From contig CM054063.1 of the NCBI GenBank assembly GCA_028641055.1, positions 175,756,697 through 175,820,696 on the forward strand: a DNA stretch of 64,000 bases. The letters are read 5' to 3'. Below are positions 12,548 through 24,079 of the stretch, piece after piece. The first letter of the stretch is position 1, and each line of letters opens with the position of its first letter. This stretch comes from Alopecurus myosuroides (Eukaryota; Streptophyta; Magnoliopsida; Poales; Poaceae). Under the pieces are notes generated by a model. That model worked only from the letters and a program-made list of their open reading frames with translations. It ran no database searches and had not been told where the DNA came from. Made by a program: the position numbers and the translations under genes.

Positions 12548-12561
12548 ATAGTGCTAAGAAT

Positions 12562-13351
12562 GACGGAATCCTCGATAGCTAATTTCTTGATCGACACTAG
12601 TATCATGGTTGTACATTTAGGGGAATCCCGTGGAATAGGTTGCATATTGTACTTTTAGACGCAAAATAGGTACCGATTTAGTTGGAAGAGGTATAGCTAA
12701 GAATCATTAGTGATAGTTAGCCCTAACATGCAGTATCATCTGTATTAAATATGCTTCAGTTAGCTATCGTCTGCAAAAAGCAAAATGCACAATACATGCT
12801 CAATGTGCGGTTTTCGTCGATGGATAAAATTAGTTTGGAGTGTAGTTTGCAAGCAACTGAGTCTTATTTATGGTATTATACTGCTTCTTTTGCCCTAGCT
12901 TTCAGTTTTACCTTTCTCTTCGCTGGTCTATCTATGAGAACAGAGCCCTCTTGCCGTCATACTCAGGTATACCTAATTCTTTAACTTTTTAAATTCAAAC
13001 AAGATGCAAATGACCCAAATTTTGTAATCCATTTCTATCATTTCTCGAAATATTGGCGGGCACGGCAACACGCGCTTTTATGGTCTAGTTTATATGAGAA
13101 GCTACGGAGGACATGAGATGTCCCGGGGTGTTATAAATGTGCTTTTAACATCGTTAGATAATATCGATGATTATATCTATAGAGGTAACGGGGTTCCGAA
13201 AAAGTTCCGGGGGACTTTCCTTATATGGAAGTAGTGCCGGAGGGGGGCAGATTTGGTCCTATGGGCAAAACCTAATTTTAGGGAATGCCAGGTGGTGCCC
13301 ATGGACTCACAAAGTGCACAAGGTTTCCATAAGTATTTTTCCTGAATTTAT
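12562..13351. other. Unclassified intergenic DNA
   Basis: No supported gene. The part to 13088 continues the sequence interrupted by the LINE. 13089-13351 contains decayed DNA leading into a copia gag remnant. Confidence 0.35.
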
Positions 13352-13740
13352 TTGGTAAGGCTGAGTTCTGAGTTGAGTGATAGTTATCCACACTATCGCC
13401 CCTTCCGTCTCATGGAAGCTTTTAAGGATCGGTTCTCTATGCAACTCTGTCATGATCATCTAAAAATTTATGCTGGGTTGTTAATGTCCAAACTCAAATG
13501 CCTTGGACCTTTGAGGGAGCACAAGAACAAGTTCACAGAGATTCTGCAGAAGCTTAAGGACATTGGTTACCCAATTCCAGAAAAGCTAGCAGTTGATACA
13601 CTTCTCATGTCACTTCCATCGCTTTTCTTTGGATTTTTGGCGTGCTACAATCTGATGGAAGTGGAGAAGACAGTTGAATAAGTCTTCTAGATGCTCATGG
13701 CAGCTGAGGTGGATGTTTTCATTCACGCCATGATGATTGC
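13352..13740 (+). pseudogene. Copia-type gag fragment (UBN2-like)
   Basis: The reading frame holds a segment around LMEAFKDRFSMQLCHDHLKI, followed by EHKNKFTEILQKLKDIG and LLMSLPSLF. This is the helical order seen in UBN2/gag-copia proteins, which form the retrotransposon capsid. Stops occur at 13679-13681 and shortly after. It is cut off by the Athila-like insertion at 13770, and I could not find a convincing continuation beyond 32738. Confidence 0.6.
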
Positions 13741-13769
13741 ACCAAAAGGCAAACACAAGTGGCAAGTCC

Positions 13770-15362
13770 TGATGGCTGACGTTGGGAAACCCCAAGTGTA
13801 GGGTGTGAAGAGTGCAGCGGCTAGTTTTCCCTCGGAAAAAAACCAAGGTTGAATCGACCAGTAGGAGAAAGAAATCACTTCCGAAGGTTCATGCAGCTGA
13901 TATTGGCAGGGCGCACTACAGGTTCACAAGCAACATGGAGCCTATACAAAACAATCAAATTATTTTGCCCCAACGAAGCAGTGAGGTTGTCAATCTCATC
14001 GGTTTTGCTAAAAACAAAGAGGTTAAACGTATGGAGTGGAAAACTTTACTTGTTTCCAGTAGATGAAAAGAGTAGGAACAGTATGAAAAAGAGTGATTTT
14101 AGTGGTTGTATTATCAGTATAAAGGAAATGGACCGGGGTCCACAATTCACTAGTGGTGTCTCTCCAAAACAGATAGATAGCATGTTGGGTAAACAAATTA
14201 CAGCTGGGCAATTGACAGATATAAAGGCTGCACCGTAGTGCATATGCATGACATGATGATTACTATGTGATTCATGTGGGCATTACAAGAAGATACATAG
14301 AACGTTATCCAACTTCATATATTAGTAATAATCCACCCTCAGAGTGTCATCCGAGTAAACCTTGGGTATTAAGTTGCAAGCAACAGATAATTGCATTAAG
14401 CAAAGTGTGTAATGTAAACAATGTAAATATCGTTGTTTTCTCCCTAGTGGCAACAAAGCATCCCCCCACCCGTTACGTTGTCGACACTCGAGCGTGAGTA
14501 AAAGGGAGACATGAACCCACTATCGAGCATAAATGCTCTCTCTTGGAGTTACACACATCTACTTGGCTAGAGCATCTACTAGCAACGGAGAGCATGCAAG
14601 ATCATAAATAACATACACATGAAAAGAACATGATAGATTGATAATCATTGGACATAGCATTCAATATTAATCGGATCCCAGCAAATACAACATGTAGCAT
14701 TACAATAAGATGATCTTGATCAGGTTAGGCAGCTCACAAGATCTAAAATGAGGCATAAAAAGGAGAGAACAAACATCTAGCTACTGCTATGGACCCGTAG
14801 TCCAAGGATGAACTACTCACACATCATTCCGGAGGCAGGCATGGTGGTGTAGAGCCCTCCGGTAATGATTCCCCCTCCCGGCAGGGTGCCGGGGAGAGCT
14901 CCAGAACCCTCCCGAACTAGGGTTGACGATTACGGCGGTTGCGGATGTTTTTTGTGGAAAAGGCTCGTGTATTTAGGGTTAACCTCCCGAGAGGTATAAA
15001 TAGGCGAGAGGGCAATGTCGGCGGGTGGCCAGGGGGGCCCACACCACCCTTGGGCGCGGCCAGAGGGGGCGCCCTATGGTGTGGGGCCCCTGTGGCCTCC
15101 TCCGGGTCCACTCCGGATTCTGTGTGCGCAACGACTTTCTAAGACTTCTAGGTTTTGTCTCGTCCAATTCCGATAATATTTCCAGAACAACTTTTTTGAA
15201 AGTAAAAATCGGCAGAAAACATGAACTAGCTTTGTGGCATCTTGTCAATAGGTTAGTCCCAGAAAATCAATAAAAAGGCATAAAGTGTAAAGGAAAAATG
15301 TAGCATATAGTATGAAAACAACATGGAACATCAGAAATTATGGATACGTTTATGACGTATCA
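13770..15362 (-). repeat. 3' LTR of Athila-like element (minus orientation)
   Basis: A 1593-bp LTR that matches 18908-19915 joined to 32170-32733. On the minus strand it starts TGATACGTCATAAACG and ends GTCAGCCATCA. A minus-strand TATA-like motif TATTTATA sits near 14994-15001 inside CGCCTATTTATACCTC. Confidence 0.9.
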
Positions 15363-15379
15363 ACATCCCCAAGCTTAGT
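15363..15379 (-). promoter_or_regulatory. Polypurine tract of Athila-like element
   Basis: The minus strand reads ACTAAGCTTGGGGATGT directly before the LTR start TGATACG. The purine-rich core AAGCTTGGGGA is in the right place to prime plus-strand DNA synthesis. Confidence 0.6.
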
Positions 15380-17985
15380 TCCTACTCTTCCTCGAGTAGG
15401 TAAATGATAAAAAACAAATAATTTCTGAGGTGACATGCTACCAACATAAACTTGATCATCTAAATTGTAAAAGCATATGTACGCTGAGATCACAGTACTT
15501 TAAACACATGCATGAAAGATATAATTTTAATAATGAAACTTAGCAATCACTTTGCATCATGAAAAGTAACACAAATAAAAGATCATGAATAATAATGCAA
15601 TTGAAAGTTATACGTTTGTTTCGAGCATAAAGAAAACATATCAAAGTGATATTTCGCTTGTCCTTAAGTGTGGGGCTAAACATAAATGCCAGGACACCTT
15701 CAAAGTTCAAGTGGATGACTAGAACAGATAATTTGAGAGCAAGTAATAACACATCATGAATGAATCAATAATAATCTTTGGGACTGATGCACATTAAACT
15801 CAAAATGGCAACTACGCTCTCTCAGTTGTGCATAAAGTTAGAAGATGGAGACTCAACATAAAAGTAAAAGAAAGTCCCTTCGCATAGGGAAGCAGAGATT
15901 AAGTCATGTGCTAGACCTTTTTATTTTATTAAACAGAGGTATTGAAAACAGTTTTTTTATAGAGATGTGTATGCTTATGTCAACGAATGGTAAACATACA
16001 ATCCAGTACGTCACAAGCCAACTAGAGTTCAAAATAGCGGCTCCCATTGAAGGACGCAACTGGGTCACAAGGTCATCCCTGTTTCTCTTTTATTTACACA
16101 ATTATGCTTTGACTGATAAATCAGCGGCAAAAATAGTGAAGAGAATTTAATAGTAACCAATTTTGGGGCTAGGCACCCTGCTGCAAGCTCTTCTATCATT
16201 TTGGATAAGAAGATGTGCCACTAGTCCAGATGTGTGAAGTCCAATCAACAAGTGAGATAAAGATTCTCCATTTACGTCCTCATGAGCTAAAACAGGGGCA
16301 CAAAACAGGAGTAATTTTGAAAGATTTAAAAGTAGCACATGAGAAATTTACTTGGAGTGGCGGTTAAATACCACATGTAGATAGGTATCGTGGACACATT
16401 TGGCAAACTTTTTGGTTTTTGGGACTTGGATGCACGAGTAGAGCTCATACTCAGTACAGGTGGAGGCTAGCAAAAGACTGGGAGCGACAAATCAAGAGAG
16501 CAATAATGGCCATAATCATGCATAGCGACAAAAACATTATTAATCAAAGCATAAAGGGTATTACAAGTCAAAAACTAAATAATCATAGAGGCTATAAGTG
16601 ACTGGTTTGTATTCATAAACATGGTGTAAGCATGCGCCAAGTCAACCAAATAAAGCATTCGAAGGAGAACACCACAAATTCATGCTTCAATATGATAAAA
16701 CAACTCATGATCTTTCAATGGAACATTAAGCACTGTCAGCTATTTGAGACAAGTCATCCTATGATAAAAACTACTAATCATAGAATTAAAATAACATATA
16801 GCATGACATGAAACAGTCTAGCCACGGTCTATACAAGCTTCGTTTTGCACCGTTATAAGCACGAAAATTGAACTAGTGCTTTCCAACACCAATCATTTTA
16901 TACTAAACAAAAACTCTCCAAGAGATATATCAATTAAACAACAGAGTACATACATAACTCGACTAGAACTAACAGCTCTGAATAAGAGATGCATGAAAAA
17001 CATGAGCTAAAAGGATTTGCAGCAGCGGGAAGAAAAACTAAGAATCCGAGCATGGAAGAAAACGAGTATCCATATGAAAAAGCGGAGTGTGTCTTTCTCC
17101 CACACAAATAATGCTGGGTTACAAACATATTTATTGCAGAATGGAAAACAAAAGAAAACAAAACAAAAAAACAAACAGACGCTCCAAGTAAAATGCATAT
17201 GATGTGACCGAATAAAAATATACTTTCACTAGAAGTGGCCTGATAAATTGTTGATGAAGAAGGGGATGCCTTGGGAATCGCCAAGCTTAGATGCTTGAAT
17301 CTTCTTAGATTTTGTTGGGATGAACCACGGGGGCATCCCCAAGCTTTTGCTTTTCACGCTTCTTGATCACATTATATCACCCTCTTCTCTTGACCCTTGA
17401 AGAGTTCCTTCACACCACACTCAAAGTAATTCTTATTAGAGGGTTAGTGCACAATGAAAAATTCACGTGTTCTGGATGGACACAAGATTATTAATACTTT
17501 TAAACATTAGCTACATCCACTGATGTTTCGTGAAGCAAAGAAATCCATTTGACATAGTAAAAGAGGGAATGCAAGTAAAAAGGGCAGAATCTGTCAAAAC
17601 CAGAAAAGTGTGTAAAGAAGAATTTTTTCGGGGCACTTACGTTTCTCAGATCGAAAAACGTAAATCTATAAAAAGTTGTAGAATTGGCTGAGGAATGAGC
17701 ACAAACATTTGCAAGTCATTTTGATCTTTCTGTGAATTATGCGATTTTATACGATGGATAGCAGAAACCTGTTTCCTGCGCAAAAATCCAAAACCAACCT
17801 CAACTTTCACTAGAGACTTTACATGGCACAACAAATGCGAGAAAATAAAGATACAAAGGAGTTTCTACAGAATTATACAACACCTTGAATCAAAGAAAAC
17901 AGATAAAAACAAAGCAAAAAAATAAAACCATGGGTTATCTCCCGAGAAGTGCTTTTCTTTAACGTCTTTTAGCTATGCCTAGAAA
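15380..17985 (-). other. Internal region of Athila-like element without coding evidence
   Basis: About 2.6 kb of AT-rich sequence between gag and the 3' LTR. I see no protease, RT, RNase H or integrase motifs on either strand. A second AAGCTTGGGGATG-like motif lies near 17334-17346 (minus strand). Either pol was deleted, or this is a non-autonomous derivative with filler DNA. Confidence 0.55.
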
Positions 17986-17986
17986 A

Positions 17987-18713
17987 CTAGAATCTAGCAT
18001 TTTCAAGTGAAGAAGCATCCAAATCAATAATATCCTTCAAAACACCACTTGTAGCAATTGGTACTTTAGGTACCCATGAAGATGATTCAACATGCAAATC
18101 ACTTTTAGTTTCACTAAAAGCTTTATCAATTTTAAGCACATTAGGGGTTTTTTGGTTTAGGCACCTTGGGGACATACATAAATTGTTGCTTTTTCCCATA
18201 AAATTTTTCTCCCCTTAAATTTAAGAGAAGAAAAAGTTGAACTTAAAGTTTCCATAGCCTCCTCTAGTTTACAAATCCTAATGTTTTGATTATCATGGAT
18301 ATCGCTAGCCTTTAAAAAGTAATTCTCTTATTGATACTTACTATTGATTCATTAACTTTGCTAGCATTATCAAGGAAATTTGGCAAATTTTTCTCCATAG
18401 AGTTTAGCTTTTTTATAACATCATCTAAAGTGATCTCAGTTTTAACAACTTTAGTAGGTGGTGTTCCAACTAAACTTTCAATTAAATTACAGGCTTCGAA
18501 AGCAGGAGTCCCCGGAAAATTACCACATGTAAGAGTGTCTAGAACATACCTATACCAGCTAGTAATACCAACATAAAAATTCCTAAGAAGGATCAAGGTA
18601 GAATATTTTTTGGTACATCTATGATGAGCATCACTTATTCTATACCAAGCATCTTTCAAACTTTCTCCTCCTTGTTTCTTAAAAGAACGAACATCAACTT
18701 CAGGAATACTCAT
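17987..18713 (-). pseudogene. Athila-like gag remnant
   Basis: The minus-strand frame from ATG at 18713 reads MSIPEVDVRSFKKQGGESLK, then DAWYRISDAHHRCTKK, a segment LLRNFYVGITSWYRYVLDTL and GTPAFEACNLIESLVG. This is the conserved gag pattern of Athila-group gypsy elements and would form the capsid. The frame stops near 18312; a further open piece at 17987-18199 may be a downstream gag part after a shift. No zinc knuckle was found. Confidence 0.75.
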
Positions 18714-18879
18714 TTTGGAAGGATTAAAAAGAGGATACAAATAACAACTAGAATAAGAATTATTTTTTTGTGTGTTTTCGATAAAGAGAAGCAAACAAGA
18801 CAAAATAAAATAAACTAAGCAAAACCAAAACAAAGTAAAGAGATTGGAAGTGAGACTCCCCTTGTAGAAATCCTCTTTC

Positions 18880-18897
18880 TCCCCGACAACAGCGCTA
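18880..18897 (-). promoter_or_regulatory. Primer-binding site of Athila-like element
   Basis: On the minus strand, a few bases inside the 5' LTR, the sequence reads TAGCGCTGTTGTCGGGGA. It resembles the TGGCGCCGTTGCCGGGGA site common in Athila elements, with three transition differences typical of decay of methylated DNA. Confidence 0.6.
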
Positions 18898-18907
18898 GCA
18901 AATTTGT

Positions 18908-19915
18908 TGATGGCTGACGTTGGGAAACCCCAAGTGTAGGGTGTGAAGAGTGCAGCGGCAAGTTTTCCCTTAGAAAGAAACCAAGGTTGAATGAACTAGT
19001 AGGAGAAAGAAATCACTTCCGAAGATTGATGCAGCAGATGTTGGTAGGGCGCACTACCAGTTCAGAAGAAACATGGAGCCTACAATACACAATCAAATCA
19101 CTTTGCCCCAGCGAAGCAGTGAGGTTGTCAATCTCACCGGTTTTGCTGAAAACAAAAAGGTTAAACGTATGGTGTGGAAAACAGTACTTGTTTGCAGTAG
19201 ATGAAAAGAGTAGGAAAATTATGAAAACAATGATTGAAGTGGTGGTATTATATCACTATAAAGGAAATGGACAGGGGTCCACAGTTCACTAGTGGTGTCT
19301 CTCAAAAATAGATAGATAGCATGTTGGGTATAAAAATTACAGTTGTGCACTTGACAGATATAAAGGTTGCACCGTAGTGCATATGCATGACATGATGATT
19401 ACTATGTGATTCATGCGGGCATTAAAACAAGATACATAGACCGTTATCCAACTGCATCTATGACTAATAATCCACCCTCAGAGTGTCATCCGAGCAAACC
19501 TTGGGTATTAAGTTGCAAGAAACAGATGATTGCATTAATCAAAGTGTGTAATGTAAACAATGTAAATCTCGTTTTTTTCCTAATGGCAACAGGACATCCC
19601 CCACCTGTTACGTTTCTATCACTCGAGTCGTGATTAAAAGGGAGGCATGAACCCACTATCGAGTATAAATACTCCCTCTTGGAGTTACAAGCATCTAATT
19701 GGCCAGAGCATCTACTAGCAACAAAGAGCATGCAAGATCATAAATAACATACACATGAAAAGAACATGATAGATTGATAATCATTGGACATAGAATTCAA
19801 TATTCATCGGATCCCAGCAAACACAACATGTAGCATTACAATAAGATGATCTTGATCAGGTAGGCATCTCACAAGATCTAAACATGAGGCATAAAGAGGA
19901 TAGAACAACCATCTA
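18908..19915 (-). repeat. 5' LTR of Athila-like element, left segment
   Basis: Matches 13770-14775 (start TGATGGCTGACGTTGGG) and is interrupted after ATCTA at 19911-19915 by the gypsy insertion. It resumes at 32170. Confidence 0.9.
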
Positions 19916-20462
19916 TGTCGGATATATACCGATTAGGGGTATATCCGGCATTGTCCTAAAGAGCCGGATTACCAGGGTGGCCTGTTGGTAATGGGTTACG
20001 GTCCATTAGGCGGCCCAGTAAGCTGACGCGCAGAAGACGGATTCTAGAAGAACCCGGACCACGGACCAAAGTGGTGCGTCTTGGAGTAGAAGACGGATTC
20101 CTTACTTCCCAAGTTAGATACTTTCTGTTGTCTTCTAGGTTTCCTTTCTGTAAGCCTTAACCCGGATATCTATATAAAGCCGGACGGGAGAGAAGAACAA
20201 AAGAAGACAATTAACTAGAAGCCAACTCGCCGAGAAGTTGATCCTCGTCGAGTTAGCGAAACCCTACTCAAATTGTAATTTGTATACTTCAGGCTTCAGC
20301 CCTGATTTAGTGAGATTGTAGGAGTAGGAACGCCTCCTAGTTGCAACGTACCTATCTGGGTAAATTTGGTGTTCCTGGTCGTCGTACTACCACGTCCCTC
20401 CACCTCTCTACCAGTAGTTTCATGGCACCCCGGTCTATGAACTCTACTACGATGTCTCGACA
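19916..20462 (+). repeat. 5' LTR of Tat-like gypsy element
   Basis: 547 bp, TGTCGGATAT...CTCGACA. Near its start CGGATATA (19919-19926) and TATATCCG (19940-19947) form an inverted repeat. A TATA box lies at 20171-20177. Confidence 0.9.
20171..20177 (+). promoter_or_regulatory. TATA box in gypsy 5' LTR
   Basis: TATATAA within ATCTATATAAAGCCGG. The same motif is at 31872-31878 in the 3' LTR. It would drive genomic RNA synthesis from the LTR. Confidence 0.6.
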
Positions 20463-20463
20463 G

Positions 20464-20482
20464 TTGGCGCCCACCGTGGGGC
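20464..20482 (+). promoter_or_regulatory. Primer-binding site of Tat-like gypsy element
   Basis: TTGGCGCCCACCGTGGGGC starts one base after the LTR. A TGGCGCC-type site is usual for non-chromovirus plant gypsy elements. The tRNA partner was not determined. Confidence 0.6.
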
Positions 20483-20552
20483 CTACGACGTTAGGCGTTA
20501 TGTTCGATCGAGGATACTCGGCGGAATCGGCAGTACCATAACTGTAGGAAGC

Positions 20553-23451
20553 TTGGAATTCGACAACGACGTCGGGCGCTTCCTCGACAATGGATCGTAT
20601 ATGCCAGCACGGAATCATCTGGTAAGTGCCTGCGTTTTACCGATTGGATCTGCAAACATCTTTATTGGATTAACTGAAGAGGCAATGGGATTCTGTGGTG
20701 GAAGTAAATTTATACCACCCTCCCTATACCCAGTTTAAGAAAACTATGATGCCGGATACCCCGCTGAAATTACTGCCTCTTCGGAGATGCCCGCAATCAG
20801 ATCTCACTTTATTGGCATGGTGCAGTCTGAGGTCGTTGAAAACACGGATGAAAGCAATCCCGTGGAAGAAGCATATGAAAAGAATCCCACAGTTGAAGTA
20901 CTGGAAGATCCGACACCCGTCAATGAGACAATGAACTCGGAAGCCGACTCCGTGTTAGCTGCCCTAGAGGCAAGATTGGAGTCGGACCCGGATCTAAAGA
21001 CTTAGATTCCGAGGACGAAGATGAAGATGCTTTCGAAAGAAAAGTCAAATATGTGCAAGGGGGCTTCCATGAAGTACTTATGGCAAAATCGGCTAAAAAC
21101 ACGGATGCCGGAGATGATGAATAACCCAAAACACCTCCGCCTGATGAGGAAAGAGAGGACAATGAAACCAGCCTAATTTAACCCGATGTCAAGGAACTAA
21201 CAGAGGATGAACCTGGTAAAAAAACCCCTCTTCCAAGAAGAAAAAGAAGACTGCCAAAAACTCCAGTACAAACTCCAGAAGAAAAAATTGGCAGATATTG
21301 CTAACCAAAACCTGGAAGTAGGAGGAGGAAGCGGAGTCACACCTGCGGAGAAGAAAAAGAAGGAAATCCCTATCCCACTAATGTCGGAACATGAAGAAAC
21401 CGAATTAATTCAAACCCCAGTGGGACGTGAAAACCCCCTGAAGTGCTGGAAGCCAGGAGACAAGCTCTACATCGGCAGCAGCAACATCTATTCAGAACTC
21501 AGGAAAACCTCCTAAAAACCCTGGCTAGCATTAGTTACAGCAGGAAGAAATAGAGGAGTATGAAAGAAGGAATAGATCTAGCATAAAACCTACACGGTTA
21601 ACCAGGATTGCAAAGCTGGATGTGCTGCCACCAATAGAACGGTTCCAAAACCCTTATTGGCAAAGACAAATAAACAACACTGATGCCAAGGGCGAACGCA
21701 AATACAAAACCACAACCGAAAATGCTGAAGCCGCGTTCACCATCCTAAATGACGATCTGTACTCCAACGACGAAAAGCTTCAAGGGGTGTATGCTTTCTT
21801 AGGAAAAGCATTGCAACAGCAACAGCGAGGGCATGCAAGATCAGGGAAGTTGCATGACGACTCGGCCCTATGCAAAACCGCCACATGCGCCGCTGGAGCA
21901 TCTGGACCTGGCGAACCTGGAGATTCAGGCAATTCTAAGGAGAAGAAAGGAGATCCGAGAAAGGACAAGAAAATCACAGATCATAAAGATGCAGCGTCCA
22001 GGACAGGATCCCATCTGCCGAAAGGTGGAAATAATCCCCGTGATCGGGAAGAACAAAACCAGAAAGACGGAAAAGCAATGCTGCCTCCGAGACGCCCAGC
22101 TGAAAAAGCCGGAAGATACGACACTCCTCACAGGAGTGAGAGATCACGTACTCCTCCTAGGAACAAAGAAAGGCCAAGGAGTAGAACTCCACCTTATTCC
22201 AAAGGACACGGTAACAGACGAAATAGGGATAATCCCGGAAAAGCGCACTCGCGCAACAATGGACCAGAAAGGAGCAGATCCCCTTCTGTCCATTCAGCCG
22301 GCAGATATTCCGTTCACGCTGATAAGGCGGAAAGAGATGATCTATACTTCGGACCTAAGTGCTTCACTGGCAGGACCCGAAGAATAACTCTACATTCTGT
22401 CTTTGCCAAAGTTGGTCCAACATACCAAAAGTATGCCAGAAGTACAAACCTGGATACCTGGCTTTCAGACTACTATAGTGTCATCCAGATTAACAAAGGG
22501 ACAGATCTAGAGGCGGTGAAATTCCTCCCCCTAATGTTGCTGGATGGAGCCAGAGATTGGATCAACGGGCTTCTGTCAAGAACCGTGGATTTCTGGGATG
22601 ATATGGCTAGAGTATTCACTCGGCATTTTTGGGGTACATTCAAATGCCCCAAGAGCATCAACCAGCTAAACCGTTGCGTCCAATTTGAAGATGAGTCGTC
22701 TGTCTACTATATTTCAAGATGGACAACAATGAAAAACAGCTGCTCTGGAGTAAGTGATGTACAAGCAATGCATGCTTTCATCAATGGCTTAAAACCCGGC
22801 CTTGTACCGTTCATGCTTGGTTCAAAGGAGCAGAAAGATCTAGTATCTATGCTTACCACCGCCAATGAGCACGCAGCGGCTGAAGACGACATCAGAGCGA
22901 GAGGTGGAAATAATGATGCTTTGGCTCAGGCTAAAAAGACACCTCGTTCTAAGAAAAAAGCTACTCCAGAAGCGCAACCAAAGTCCAAAGAAGTTAACTT
23001 AACCTTTGGAAAGGATAATGGCAGAAAATGGAAGGGAACAAACACAGAACCCACCTTCTACTCAAAGGAAGAGTGGGAAAAGATCAAGTCAGAAAACTGT
23101 CTCCACCGTTCGCAATTTGGGAAACCTACCCATACCAATGCGCAATGCCGGCTTAACAAGCACATGAAAGGCATTGCAGGATCCGTGAACAAGGGGAAGA
23201 ACTCCAAGAGGAAGTTTTCCAAGCAAAAGCCAGAAGCTGAAAAAGAAGACAGAGAATCGGACACTAACGAAAAAATCCAGGGACAACAGCGGAAAGGCGA
23301 GCCAAAATTTCCGAGAGTGGATGGAGAATGTAACTTAACTTTCCTGGCAACTCCCTCAGCAAAACAGGCGAAGCAAACACTTCGAGAAATAAACGCGGTT
23401 GTTCCACCAACTCCCAAATTCTTGAAGTATTCAAATACGCCAATCACCTAG
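20553..23451 (+). pseudogene. Gypsy gag remnant
   Basis: The leading part (20553-21600) is open only in short pieces. From 21622 a 609-codon frame contains an Arg/Ser/Pro-rich charged stretch, then a retrotrans_gag-type core with FLPLMLLDGARDWINGL, then FTRHFWGTFKCPKS and a YYISRWTTMK segment (about 22520-22740), ending in a Lys-rich tail. A cysteine/histidine motif near 23095-23165 (NCLHRSQFGKPTHTNAQC) resembles a degenerate zinc-binding site. The product would be the capsid/nucleocapsid polyprotein. The frame closes with TAG at 23449-23451 before protease. Confidence 0.8.
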
Positions 23452-24079
23452 GATCAGTCTGATCAACCCTATTGTTCAAAACACTAGGCTGAAAAGAGTA
23501 CCGATGGATGGAGGATCTAGTATCAACTTTATGTACCTGGATACATTGAAGCATCTGTGAATCTCCGAGAGCCAGCTCAATCACAATAACATACGTCTCC
23601 ACGACATTGTTCCTGGCAGACAAGCACATTACCTAGGAGAAATTTCCCTAGACGTAACTTTCAGAGAAAGGGAGCACTTCCGACAGGAAAAAATCTCGTT
23701 CGAGGTGGTGATGTTCGAAAGTGTATACCATGCAATACTCGGACGTCCAGCTTTCGCCAAATTCATGACAAGATCATGTTATATTTATAACAAGCTGAAT
23801 ATGCCAGGGCCAAAAGGAGGAGTAACCACCATATCGGGAGATTTCAAATTGGCGAACGAGCTGGAAAAAGGAAACGCCCTTTGCGTCGAACAAGTGATAG
23901 CAAATGAGGAACTGAAAGAGCTGGCAAAGGAAGTATCGCCGACAGAAAAGCCGGCAGGAAAAGAAAGCCAGAAGCAGGTAGATAGCTTCAAAGCATCAGA
24001 GAATACAAGACAGGTTATCCTAAATCCCAAAGATCCGACAAAGTTTGTCGTACTGGGAACCGGGATGACCGACAAATAG
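23452..24079 (+). pseudogene. Gypsy aspartic protease region
   Basis: The motif PMDGGSSINFMYLDTL (about 23499-23547) matches the plant gypsy protease active site (D-G-[GS]-S). A later AILGRPAFAKFM (about 23731-23766) matches the second conserved strand. A TGA near 23559 and TAG at 24077-24079 break the frame. The protease would mature the Gag-Pol polyprotein. Confidence 0.75.

Larger units (their letters stand above)
8486..13088 (+). mobile_element. Candidate Helitron (weak)
   Basis: The proposed 5' end is TCTCTACTAATCC at 8486 after an A. The proposed 3' end is CTAG at 13085-13088 before a T, after a GC-rich stretch GGCGGGCACGGCAACACGCGC that could form a weak stem. This fits the A|TC...CTRR|T rule of Helitron insertion. 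No Rep/helicase is present, and a LINE (10347-12547) lies inside. Both termini are short motifs that can occur by chance, so this is a hypothesis only. Confidence 0.28.

Noticed and set aside
16934..17284. 116-codon minus-strand hydrophobic frame in the Athila-like internal region (envelope-like?)
   Set aside because: It is hydrophobic only through T-rich codons, with no signal or conserved env-like motif, and overlaps other open frames.
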